Part shown: piece after piece, positions 1 to 8,203 of the stretch
How positions within the stretch are numbered: position 1 is the first letter of the stretch
How the letters are laid out: each line of letters opens with the position of its first letter
Origin: Deferribacteraceae bacterium UBA6793
Lineage (GTDB): Bacteria; Chrysiogenota; Deferribacteres; Deferribacterales; Geovibrionaceae
Reading direction: 5' to 3'
Assembly (NCBI GenBank): GCA_002452405.1
Contig: DKFP01000009.1
Coordinates: 93,266-157,265 of the forward strand
Length of the DNA: 64,000 nucleotides
Made by a program: the position numbers and the translations under genes
The notes under the pieces: generated by a model
Told to the model about the DNA's origin: nothing
Databases searched by the model: none
The model's input: the letters and a program-made list of their open reading frames with translations, nothing else

Positions 1-60
1 ATAGAAATACACGAGAATGATTTTTCTGGCGACAACGCCGGAATGCGATGCGTTATAAGC
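1..60. repeat. Partial palindromic modular repeat, B type
   Basis: This is the right-hand part of the palindromic element seen complete at 14407-14526. It shares the GAAATACACGAGAATGATTT segment and a degenerate GCGATGCGTTATAA end. The left part is outside the window. It lies just past the stop codon of the chemoreceptor gene, so it again occupies a gene 3' end. Confidence 0.7.
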
Positions 61-68
61 TCCGTAAC

Positions 69-1883
69 CTATATTTTGAAGATGCGTGTACCATCCATCT
101 GATCATCTGCCTGTTTCTGCAAGTCTGCAACGGTGTGAGAAACCTGCGTAATGGCTGCTGTACTTTGCTCAAGTCCGCTGGAAATAACCTGCGCGTTATC
201 GTTTATATTGGTTATAGCCTGCGACTGTTCGCTGACAGCGCTTGTTATCATCTCGCTTGAGTTTGAAATCTCATTCACGGAATCCACTATTTTTTCGAAT
301 ATCTGATCGACGGCATTAAGTTTTTCCGCACCGTTCTGTACTTTTTTGCCTGCTTCAATCATCTCTGTGTTAGTTCTTGCAGTCTCTTTAATAAACTGCG
401 AAATGATGTTGCGTATCTCCTCTGTGGATTGCTGAGTGCGTTCCGCCAGCTTGCGCACTTCGTCTGCAACGACTGCAAACCCGCGTCCATGGTCGCCTGC
501 TCTGGCGGCTTCAATGGCGGCGTTAAGTGCCAGAAGATTTGTCTGGTCAGCGATATCGTTTATTACCAGCAGTATGCTGCCGATGTCCTCGGAAGATTTC
601 GCAAGACCTGCAACTGTCGTGCTCAACTCAGTAACGTTTCTGCGGATGTCGTCCATAACAACGTTGGCTGATTCGATATGCTTCTGCCCTTCAGATGTAA
701 GCCCCTTTGCAGCGGATGATTTTTCTGAAACATCGTGTATAGACTGCATAACGAGGGCTGATGAGGTGCTTATCTCTTCTACGGCTGACGCAACTGAAGA
801 AACCTGCTGCGACTGTTCGGAGAAGGTACTTGCCAGCTCCTCTGTGGTGCTTGCCAGCTCTGTGCTGCCGGATGCAAGAGAGCCCGCAGACATTATTATG
901 CCTTCGATTATCTCTTTCAGTCTCAGCCTCATGTCTTCCAGAGCGGCTGCAAGATGTCCTATTTCATCAGTCTGTTTTATCTCAAGCGGCTTGGAGAAGT
1001 CGCCTTTTGAAAGGTTGCTGGCGAAATCCATAGCTTTGCCCATGGGAACAACAAGCGAACGTGTTATCAGTATTGAAATCAATATCCCCAGAGCCAATGA
1101 AACCAGTGAGAATATTATAATTACTGCCACAGCAACGGTTATGCTGGAATCCATTGTATCCTTTTCGTGGTTAACAACTACAATGGTGAGTTCCTGCGCA
1201 CCGCCTGCGCTTTTTGCCAGTTCACTCTGTAGTGTGTTCTGTTCGCTGACAGCGGCAGCCCACTTATCAAAAGCCTGTTTGTATTCATCTACCATAGCAG
1301 CAACGGAAGCAATACCTGATGCAGATTCACGTGTTTTTGCAAACTGTTTGGATGCTTCTTCTGTTCCGCTCATTCTGCTGTTCATGAATTTGAGAACTTC
1401 GATACGCATCTGAAGAAGATTTTTGTACACGTTGTCAGCACCTGACGCGTTCGCAGCATCCATAGCTTTTGATGCCGCGGCGCTCATCTCATTCAGAAGC
1501 TGTTTCTTGGTTTTTTCCGCTTCAACAAATTTTTCAAAATTTGTTTTATATTCCCCGACAGCTTTCAGAATACCCTGAATATTCTGATCGTCTTTCATTT
1601 CAGGAAACTCCGAGTATCCCTCATCGATGAGCTTGTCGGCAAGGTTCAGATTGTCTTCCGCTTTCTTTATATATGCATCATCTTCAGAGTTTGTATACAT
1701 ATACCTGGCAAGACGCGCTTCGTAGATTGCATTCTGAACGTTTGAAATTGTGTCCATTTTTCTGGACTGCGAAGCTATAGCCGTTATTTTGGAATAGCTG
1801 ATGACTCCCATCACAATAAGGAAAAACAGAACGATACCGAATCCGAATGTGAGTTTACGGGATAATTTAACGTTATTTAACAT
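69..1883 (-). CDS. Methyl-accepting chemotaxis protein with HBM-like periplasmic sensor
   Basis: A transmembrane chemoreceptor of 604 residues. A TM helix near residues 10-32 is followed by about 210 residues of helical periplasmic sensor. Its length and all-helical character fit a helical bimodular (HBM) ligand domain. TM2 lies near 248-276, then HAMP, then a signalling domain with the conserved hairpin tip (DQTNLLALNAAIEAARAG, then GRGFAVVADEVRKLAE). I chose the ATG at 1883 because GAGG lies about 6 nt upstream; an in-frame TTG at 1895 has no such site. It ends in RIFKI with no CheR-tethering pentapeptide. No che genes are nearby. The ligand is unknown; HBM receptors often bind organic acids. 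Confidence 0.92.
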   Translation of the reverse strand: MLNNVKLSRKLTFGFGIVLFFLIVMGVISYSKITAIASQSRKMDTISNVQNAIYEARLARYMYTNSEDDAYIKKAEDNLNLADKLIDEGYSEFPEMKDDQNIQGILKAVGEYKTNFEKFVEAEKTKKQLLNEMSAAASKAMDAANASGADNVYKNLLQMRIEVLKFMNSRMSGTEEASKQFAKTRESASGIASVAAMVDEYKQAFDKWAAAVSEQNTLQSELAKSAGGAQELTIVVVNHEKDTMDSSITVAVAVIIIFSLVSLALGILISILITRSLVVPMGKAMDFASNLSKGDFSKPLEIKQTDEIGHLAAALEDMRLRLKEIIEGIIMSAGSLASGSTELASTTEELASTFSEQSQQVSSVASAVEEISTSSALVMQSIHDVSEKSSAAKGLTSEGQKHIESANVVMDDIRRNVTELSTTVAGLAKSSEDIGSILLVINDIADQTNLLALNAAIEAARAGDHGRGFAVVADEVRKLAERTQQSTEEIRNIISQFIKETARTNTEMIEAGKKVQNGAEKLNAVDQIFEKIVDSVNEISNSSEMITSAVSEQSQAITNINDNAQVISSGLEQSTAAITQVSHTVADLQKQADDQMDGTRIFKI

Positions 1884-1985
1884 AACACACCTCAAATAAT
1901 AATGAGACCAATATTGTATATTTCCAAATATGAGACTTTTTTTCTTTTCGTCAACGATAAAATTAATTTACTTAATTATACAGCA

Positions 1986-2678
1986 TTAATCAGAACAATA
2001 CTCAATAAATTTACTTAAAATTGTATTTGCAGCAATAGTTTCACTGATTGAGCACAAAGTTGACTCTAAATTAATTATCTTGTCTTTCTGGGACAAAACA
2101 TACTCTCTGCTGATAATGGTGTCATATTCAGGATGGAACTGCACTCCCCACGCATTTTTACCAATACGGTATGCGTGGTGCGGCTCATAATCGTTTTGAG
2201 CAAGAAGAACAGCACCATCCGGAAGGGTAAGAACGGACTGTGTGTGAGAAACGTGGACATTAAAAGTTTTTGGCATTGATTTGAATATCGGATCTTTTTT
2301 TGCTTCGTCTGTAAGAGAAATGTCAACAGTTCCGATTTCGGGACCTTTGGGATGGTTGCCAACAATACCGCCCATAGCGTGGGCAAGAAGCTGGTGTCCA
2401 TAGCATACGCCCATTGCCGGAACCTCTTTTTCAACAGCGCCTCGCAGCCATTTTGCGGTATTCTCGCTCCATTCATAGCCGTCTGTAACCATTTCGTGCG
2501 CGCCTGAAACAAGTATCCCGTCAAAATTATAGTTTTCAGGCAGAGGCTCCCTCTGAACATCAATAACCTTAACGTATTGGCGCATTATCTCCATGTACCT
2601 TATCATCCAGTCTTCAAAATCACCGTAATGTACGCAGAAGTCTTTCATAGTGCTGCCTGTTTTCAGTATAAGAAACAT
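1986..2678 (-). CDS. Class I glutamine amidotransferase (GMP synthase-like)
   Basis: A stand-alone class I glutamine amidotransferase of 230 residues. The nucleophile elbow is VCYGHQ with Cys92. The rest of the triad is in QFHPE, with His182 and Glu184. Such proteins release ammonia from glutamine or hydrolyse gamma-glutamyl bonds; family members are usually named 'GMP synthase-related' without a defined partner. No synthetase domain is attached and no biosynthetic neighbour explains a substrate. GAGGAGG sits 6 nt before the ATG, so the start is secure. The gene is monocistronic between the chemoreceptor and the repeat array upstream of its promoter. The physiological substrate cannot be read from the sequence. 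Confidence 0.85.
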   Translation of the reverse strand: MFLILKTGSTMKDFCVHYGDFEDWMIRYMEIMRQYVKVIDVQREPLPENYNFDGILVSGAHEMVTDGYEWSENTAKWLRGAVEKEVPAMGVCYGHQLLAHAMGGIVGNHPKGPEIGTVDISLTDEAKKDPIFKSMPKTFNVHVSHTQSVLTLPDGAVLLAQNDYEPHHAYRIGKNAWGVQFHPEYDTIISREYVLSQKDKIINLESTLCSISETIAANTILSKFIEYCSD

Positions 2679-2770
2679 AGGCGCCTCCTCAATAACAGTT
2701 ATTCCGTTTCATTATAGACGTTTTTGGTCAAAATAAAACAAAAAATAAGAGATTTCGCATTACTCCCTCC

Positions 2771-2866
2771 TTTAACAAAGGGATGTACGACGAGAGGGCT
2801 GTGAGCATACATACGAAGTATGTGAGCAGTTCCGAAGAGCTGCTGACGCCGTAATGCGACGCATCA
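2771..2866. repeat. Palindromic modular repeat, A type, left end decayed
   Basis: This unit shares almost the whole A-type centre with the neighbouring copy at 2877-2994: GAGGGCTGTGAGCATACATA, a CATACATA/TATGTG hairpin, then an AGCAG...CTGCT hairpin, then GACGCCGTAATGCGACGCA. The left arm GGCGTTTAGATGC is missing or unrecognisable. It forms a direct tandem with the next copy. Confidence 0.8.
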
Positions 2867-2876
2867 AAAAGAGATT

Positions 2877-2994
2877 GGCGTTTAGATGCAAGCAGTACAA
2901 GGAAGAAGCGATGAGAGGGCTGTGAGCATACATACCAAGTATGTGAGCAGTTCCGAAGAGCTGCTGACGCCGTAATGCGACGCACATAAACGCC
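2877..2994. repeat. Palindromic modular repeat, A type, complete
   Basis: A complete 118-bp unit. The outer arms GGCGTTTA and TAAACGCC are perfectly complementary. The centre holds a CATAC/GTATG hairpin followed by an AGCAG/CTGCT hairpin with a TTCCGA-containing loop. It abuts the aconitase terminator and lies between the start of the amidotransferase gene and the end of acnA. Confidence 0.85.
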
Positions 2995-3024
2995 AAAAAA
3001 ATGGGCGGGGTAAAAACCCCGCCC
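2995..3024 (-). terminator. Rho-independent terminator of aconitase gene
   Basis: On the minus strand GGGCGGGG, a TTTTTA loop and CCCCGCCC form a perfect 8-bp GC stem followed by a T run. It starts 4 nt after the acnA stop codon. Confidence 0.95.
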
Positions 3025-3028
3025 TCAA

Positions 3029-5677
3029 TTACTTAGCCATATTTCTTAAAACATAGGGCAAAATGCCGCCATGCTTAAAGTATTCGATCTCTATTTCCGT
3101 ATCCAGACGGCACATAGCGTCGAATTTGATCTGTTTGCCGTCGGGCTTTGTGGCTGTCACGCTTATAGTGCATCTGGGTGTAACCTTTTCCACTCCTGCG
3201 ATATCGAATGTTTCAGTTCCGTCCAGACCAAGCGTTTTCCATCCGTCGCCGTTTGTGAAAACCAGAGGCAGAACGCCCATTCCAGCGAGGTTGCTTCTGT
3301 GGATACGCTCGAAGCTCTCGGCTATAACAGCCTTAACGCCGAGCAGAACCGTACCCTTAGCCGCCCAGTCACGTGATGAGCCGGAACCGTATTCCTTACC
3401 TCCGAGAATTATCGTCGGAACGCCCTCCGCAATATATTTCATTGCGGCGTCATAGATATACATCTCTTCGCCGTCGGGCATGTGGCGAGTGAGACCACCC
3501 TCTTTCGGTTCCGCAAGTTTGTTTGCGATACGCACGTTTGCAAGCGTTCCGCGCATCATGACCTCGTGGTTACCGCGTCTGGAACCGTATGAGTTGAAAT
3601 CAGCGGGTTTAACGGCGTTCTCCTGCAAATATCTGCCGGCGGGGTAGTCAACCGGAATTGTTCCGGCGGGTGATATGTGGTCGGTTGTTATGGTGTCACC
3701 GAGCATACAAAGAGGTTTCGCGCCTTTAATATCGCCGGGAGCAACGGGTGTCAGGCTGAAATCTTCGAAGAACGGAGGTCTTCTGATGTATGTGGATTTC
3801 GCATCCCAATCGTAAATGCTGCCTTTAACAGAGGGAAGAGCACGCCAGTTTTCGTCGCCGTCCAGTATCTCGCTGTAGCGTTTTTTATACTGTTCATTGC
3901 TGACACACTTGTTTACCAGCGCCCAGATCTCATCATTTGACGGGAAGACGTCTTTCATATAAACGTCTTTACCGTCTTTCGACTTACCTATCGGGTCTTT
4001 GTAGAGGTCGATATCCATCGTTCCTGCCAGCGCGTACACAACCACGAGCATTGGCGACGCAAGGTAGTTCTGGCGAACAAGGGGATGTATTCTTGCTTCA
4101 AAGTTTCTGTTGCCTGAAAGCACTGACGCAACGTTAAGTTTGTTATCTTTTATAACTTTTTCAAGTTCAGGTTTAAGTGGTCCCGCGTTGCCTATACAGG
4201 TTGTACAGCCGTATGCGGCAAGGTTGAAGCCGAGCTGATTGAAATAGACGTCAACCCCCGCCTCGCGCAGGTAATCTGTGACCACCTGAGAACCGGGAGC
4301 AAGGCTTGTCTTCACATAGGGCTTAACAGTCAGACCGAGTTCGGCTGCTTTTTTAGCAACCAGACCGGCACCTATCATAACGTAAGGGTTTGATGTGTTG
4401 GTGCAGGAGGTGATTGCGGCAATAACAACGTCGCTTTCTCTGAGAGTGAATTTTTTACCGTCCATTTCAACGTCCACTGTGCGGGGAGCGGCAACCTCTT
4501 TGGCAACCGTATCCTTAACGGCGTCCAGCGGAACGTGCTGGTGGGGTTTCTTTGGTCCTGCGATGCACTTTTTGACTGTGGAGAGGTCAAGTTCAAGCAC
4601 CTGAGTATATTCGGGTTCCTGTGAATAGTCATTGAATAGCATGTTTGCTTTCGTATAGTTTTCAACGAAGTCCGCAACGTCGCTTCTGTTGGTATTGCGC
4701 AGATAGCGCAGTGTTTCGTCGTCAACGGCGAAAAAGCCCATTGTGGAACCGAATTCAGGGGACATGTTGGATATTGTTGCTCTGTCGGGCAGAGTGAGTG
4801 ATTTCAGTCCGGGTCCGAACACCTCAACAAATTTCTCAACAACCTTAGCCTTGCGCAGAAGCTCAGTGATGGAGAGCACCACGTCCGTACCTGTGATACC
4901 TTCGGCTATTTTTCCTGTGAGTCGCAGACCGATAACCTCAGGGATAGGCATATAATAAGGCTGACCAAGCATAACCGCTTCCGCCTCTATACCGCCCACA
5001 CCCCAGCCCAGAACGCCGATGGCGTTTATCATGGTGGTGTGGGAGTCCGTACCCACCAGCGTGTCGCAGAAGGCTGTTTTTTCGCCGTGTACGTCACCTT
5101 TCAGGACAACCTGACCGAGGTATTCGAGGTTCACCTGATGGCAGATACCGGATTTCGGGGGGACTATGCGCATGTTGTTAAAGCTCGCCTGCGCCCATTT
5201 CAGGAACGCATAGCGTTCGCCGTTGCGTTCATATTCTTTTACAACGTTCTTATCAAGCGAATCAGGCGTTCCGTAATAGTCCACCTGAACTGAGTGGTCA
5301 ACGATAAGATCAACGGGCACAAGGGGGTTGATAAATGATGCATCCTTGCCTTTTTCAACCAGCGCATCGCGCATCGCGGCCAGGTCAACCACACCGGGAA
5401 CACCCGTGTAGTCCTGCATGATTACCCTTGCAGGGTGATATGGTATCTCATAAGGCACCGCATAGGATTTTTTCCACTTTCCAAGCTCCTTAACGGCGTC
5501 CTCCTTAACAATCGTTCCGTCGAAATTCCTCACAAGGTTTTCAAGCAACACTCTGATGGAAAAGGGCAGTTTCTGTATATCCGCAATTCCTGCGTCGCGC
5601 ACTTTTTTCAGGTCGTAATAGGCGTAAATCTGACCGCCAAACTCAAAATGACTTCTGAATTGCTCTCTGTTCATCAT
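3029..5677 (-). CDS. acnA: Aconitate hydratase A (AcnA/IRP1 type)
   Basis: Converts citrate to isocitrate via cis-aconitate with a [4Fe-4S] cluster, in the TCA cycle of the cytoplasm. At 882 residues it has the length of the AcnA/IRP1 class. The cluster ligands are visible: Cys425 in SCTNTSNP, and Cys491 and Cys494 in GCTTCIG. The C-terminal swivel domain carries KEYGSGSSRDWAAKG, with the catalytic serine and arginine loop. Two consecutive ATG codons follow an AGGAGA site; the first is used here. The gene is monocistronic with a strong terminator. Together with korAB in the same window it supports an operating oxidative or reductive TCA pathway; direction cannot be told from sequence. Confidence 0.97.
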   Translation of the reverse strand: MMNREQFRSHFEFGGQIYAYYDLKKVRDAGIADIQKLPFSIRVLLENLVRNFDGTIVKEDAVKELGKWKKSYAVPYEIPYHPARVIMQDYTGVPGVVDLAAMRDALVEKGKDASFINPLVPVDLIVDHSVQVDYYGTPDSLDKNVVKEYERNGERYAFLKWAQASFNNMRIVPPKSGICHQVNLEYLGQVVLKGDVHGEKTAFCDTLVGTDSHTTMINAIGVLGWGVGGIEAEAVMLGQPYYMPIPEVIGLRLTGKIAEGITGTDVVLSITELLRKAKVVEKFVEVFGPGLKSLTLPDRATISNMSPEFGSTMGFFAVDDETLRYLRNTNRSDVADFVENYTKANMLFNDYSQEPEYTQVLELDLSTVKKCIAGPKKPHQHVPLDAVKDTVAKEVAAPRTVDVEMDGKKFTLRESDVVIAAITSCTNTSNPYVMIGAGLVAKKAAELGLTVKPYVKTSLAPGSQVVTDYLREAGVDVYFNQLGFNLAAYGCTTCIGNAGPLKPELEKVIKDNKLNVASVLSGNRNFEARIHPLVRQNYLASPMLVVVYALAGTMDIDLYKDPIGKSKDGKDVYMKDVFPSNDEIWALVNKCVSNEQYKKRYSEILDGDENWRALPSVKGSIYDWDAKSTYIRRPPFFEDFSLTPVAPGDIKGAKPLCMLGDTITTDHISPAGTIPVDYPAGRYLQENAVKPADFNSYGSRRGNHEVMMRGTLANVRIANKLAEPKEGGLTRHMPDGEEMYIYDAAMKYIAEGVPTIILGGKEYGSGSSRDWAAKGTVLLGVKAVIAESFERIHRSNLAGMGVLPLVFTNGDGWKTLGLDGTETFDIAGVEKVTPRCTISVTATKPDGKQIKFDAMCRLDTEIEIEYFKHGGILPYVLRNMAK

Positions 5678-5773
5678 TCGTCTCCTTGTTTTTTAATCAA
5701 CTATGTATAATTTTACTCTTATTATTCTCAGACGCAAATAAATTAAATAAGTTTAAGGAAAAAAGGTATTAAA

Positions 5774-6229
5774 TTGAAAGCACAGAAACTGCAAAGAACG
5801 CAAAAACTGAACATATCCATTGAAAAGGCATGGGATTTTTTCTCATCCCCGATGAATCTGGCGGACATCACCCCTCCGTGGCTTGATTTCAGAGTAATGT
5901 CAGAAGTTCCGGACAGAATGTACGAAGGGATGATGGTGCAGTATAAGGTGCATCCGTTCGCCGGAATGCCCGTATGGTGGGTAACGGATATAACACACGT
6001 TAAAGAACCGTATTTTTTTGTGGACGAGCAGCGAAAAGGTCCTTATGCTCTCTGGCACCATGAGCACCACTTCAAAGAAACTGATAGCGGAGTGCTCATG
6101 ACAGACACTGTGCACTACATACTCCCCTTCTCCTGTATAACGCAGCCGCTTATGGGCTGGTACGTCGCTCAGAAGCTGGATACTATCTTTAACCACCGGG
6201 CGGAAACCCTTAAACGTCTGTTTTTATAA
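5774..6229 (+). CDS. SRPBCC-family ligand-binding protein (cyclase/dehydrase-like)
   Basis: A 151-residue protein with the START/Bet v1-like SRPBCC pattern. An N-terminal strand ends in the SIEKAWDFFSSPMNLADITPPW motif typical of the 'cyclase/dehydrase' subgroup, and aromatic strands (VWWVTDITHV) and a long C-terminal helix follow. The family binds hydrophobic ligands in a deep cavity. The ligand and reaction are unknown. Initiation is at TTG, with AAGG/AAAAGG a few bases upstream; no better in-frame ATG exists near the N-terminus of the conserved fold. It is followed 54 nt downstream by the EAL/GGDEF gene and diverges from acnA. Confidence 0.75.
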   Translation: MKAQKLQRTQKLNISIEKAWDFFSSPMNLADITPPWLDFRVMSEVPDRMYEGMMVQYKVHPFAGMPVWWVTDITHVKEPYFFVDEQRKGPYALWHHEHHFKETDSGVLMTDTVHYILPFSCITQPLMGWYVAQKLDTIFNHRAETLKRLFL

Positions 6230-6283
6230 TTTACTTAATATTGCCTGACAATTATATGACATATACCTACTATTTAGAGTGGT

Positions 6284-8122
6284 ATGATAAAAACAATGGA
6301 ACTGCCCCTTATATGGCAGAAAAGACTTATTCATCTGGAACATGCTTTTCAGCCCATTATAAACCCCCTGAGCGGACGGCTCTTCGCCGTTGAAGCACTT
6401 CTGAGAGGATGGGACAAAGCCGGATTCAACAGTATATTCGATCTTTTCGATGCAGCGTTTGAAGACGGCATACTTCTGCCTCTTGACCTTGAGCTGCGAC
6501 GCAAGGCTGTCGAAAAATTCACACGCATACCCCACCATAAAAAGATAAAGCTATTTTATAACTTTGACGTGCGCATCACAGACATGTGCGATTATCAGCC
6601 CGGAATGTCCGGACGCATCATGCAGGATATAGGGCTGGATCCCGGCGTTTTCTGCTTTGAAATAAGCGAACGGCACAAGATGAACGACAAAAATATGAAC
6701 TGCCTGCTGAACAGTGCAAAAACCTCCGGCTGCCGTATTGCTATCGACGATTTCGGCTCCGGCTTCGCAAACTTTGAACTGTTCTATTTCAGCGAGCCGG
6801 ACTTTATAAAGCTCGACCGATTCCTCGTCTCCGACATAAACAAGGACGTGCGTAAGCGTAAGTTCTGCACACACATAATAAATCTGGCACACTTTTTCGG
6901 AATAAGCATCATCGCGGAAGGCATTGAGACAGAGCGCGAGTTTCTCTCGTGCCGGGATATGGGCGTGGATTTGATACAGGGCTACTTCGTCGCCCGCCCA
7001 TCGCTGAATACGTCGGACATGCTGCCCGTTTTCGGGCACGTTGAATCTCTATTCGCCAATAACAGACGAATGAACACACAGGATGCACATCTTGTCAGCA
7101 ACGAGATGGTTTACATCGACCCCATAGACGTCAACGGCTCTGTTGAGGAACTTCTGCACAAAATAAGCGTGAAACCCGACCTGAATTTTGTACCCGTCGT
7201 CGATGCAAACAATATCCCTGTGGGCATCATCAGCGAAAACAACCTGAAACAATATCTCTATAAGCCCTACGGAAAGGAACTGCTTTTTAACCGCAGCCAC
7301 ACGCCGTCTATAAAGAAATTCATGAAAAAATGCCCAATAATAGAGATAACAATCCCCCTTGAGCAGATGCTTGAAATTTATGTGGCGAATCCCGAATCCG
7401 AAGGTATAATAATCACCAAAGATCTGAAATATTACGGTTTTATGACCGCCCAATCGCTGCTTAACACTCTGAACGAGAAGAACCTCGCCTTCGCACGGGA
7501 CATGAACCCGCTGACGAAACTGCCCGGCAACAGCCTCATTAACAACTATCTGAACAAGGCGTACAAAGACGAAGACAGTTCCTACGTCTTCATCTATTTC
7601 GATTTCGACAACTTCAAACCGTTCAACGACCGTTTCGGTTTCCGTCAGGGCGACCGCGCCATAATGATGTTCACAGACATAATGCGTGAAAGGATAACGG
7701 AGGCAAACACCTTTATCGGGCACATAGGCGGCGACGATTTCTTCTGCGGAGTATCGTTCAGCAGCAGCAACCCGGAAAGCGGAATCAACGTAATGGCTGT
7801 AATTAACAAGGTTATTTTCGACTTTACAGACACTGCCGCATCATTTTATGAACCGAAAGAGGTGGATGCGAAATGCTACAGCGCAAAAGACAGGGACGGA
7901 AACGAAAAGCTGTTCCCCCTGCTGTCGGTCAGCGCCGCCATAATAAGGCTGCCGGAAGGCAAACGGGACTATACCTCCGATGACCTCAGCAATACTCTGG
8001 CTCTTCTGAAAAAAGAGGCGAAAAAGTCAAAAACAAAAACAGCTTTTATAGATCTTGGCTCGGATACAAAGGCGGACACACACATAAATCTGCTGCTGAA
8101 ACATGCAATAAATACAATTTAG
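6284..8122 (+). CDS. EAL-CBS-GGDEF c-di-GMP signalling protein
   Basis: A soluble 612-residue protein. It has an EAL phosphodiesterase domain at about 15-250, a CBS-domain pair at about 265-395 and a GGDEF domain at about 410-590. All EAL catalytic signatures are visible: EALLRG with Glu37, YNFDVR, FEISE, IDDFGSG, IKLDR, AEGIE and QGYF. Cyclic-di-GMP hydrolysis is therefore likely. The diguanylate cyclase motif is GGDDF (482-486) rather than GG[DE]EF. The GGDEF part may be weak, or may act as a GTP sensor. CBS pairs usually bind adenine nucleotides, so energy-status control of c-di-GMP is a reasonable inference. No transmembrane segment is seen. An ATG at 6296 is an alternative start; neither start has a strong Shine-Dalgarno site. 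Confidence 0.93.
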   Translation: MIKTMELPLIWQKRLIHLEHAFQPIINPLSGRLFAVEALLRGWDKAGFNSIFDLFDAAFEDGILLPLDLELRRKAVEKFTRIPHHKKIKLFYNFDVRITDMCDYQPGMSGRIMQDIGLDPGVFCFEISERHKMNDKNMNCLLNSAKTSGCRIAIDDFGSGFANFELFYFSEPDFIKLDRFLVSDINKDVRKRKFCTHIINLAHFFGISIIAEGIETEREFLSCRDMGVDLIQGYFVARPSLNTSDMLPVFGHVESLFANNRRMNTQDAHLVSNEMVYIDPIDVNGSVEELLHKISVKPDLNFVPVVDANNIPVGIISENNLKQYLYKPYGKELLFNRSHTPSIKKFMKKCPIIEITIPLEQMLEIYVANPESEGIIITKDLKYYGFMTAQSLLNTLNEKNLAFARDMNPLTKLPGNSLINNYLNKAYKDEDSSYVFIYFDFDNFKPFNDRFGFRQGDRAIMMFTDIMRERITEANTFIGHIGGDDFFCGVSFSSSNPESGINVMAVINKVIFDFTDTAASFYEPKEVDAKCYSAKDRDGNEKLFPLLSVSAAIIRLPEGKRDYTSDDLSNTLALLKKEAKKSKTKTAFIDLGSDTKADTHINLLLKHAINTI

Positions 8123-8136
8123 TTGAACCCGACCCC

Positions 8137-8165
8137 TTGACATCCTCCGCCGTTCAGCCTATAAA
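8137..8165 (+). promoter_or_regulatory. Sigma-70-type promoter for pyrophosphatase gene
   Basis: TTGACA (8137-8142), a 17-bp spacer and TATAAA (8160-8165), 38 nt before the ATG. This is near-consensus and suggests the pyrophosphatase gene has its own strong promoter just after the stop of the c-di-GMP gene. Confidence 0.75.
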
Positions 8166-8203
8166 TCACACCAATCCGGTATCCTATCCGCCATGAGGTC
8201 AAT

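Noticed and set aside
436..1413. 325-codon frame antisense to the first chemoreceptor
   Set aside because: Shadow of the chemoreceptor coding strand; the Ser/Ala-rich composition mirrors the receptor coiled coil.
2728..2996. Open frames of 70-85 codons over the repeat pair before aconitase
   Set aside because: They repeat the same peptide twice and only reflect the two A-type repeat units.
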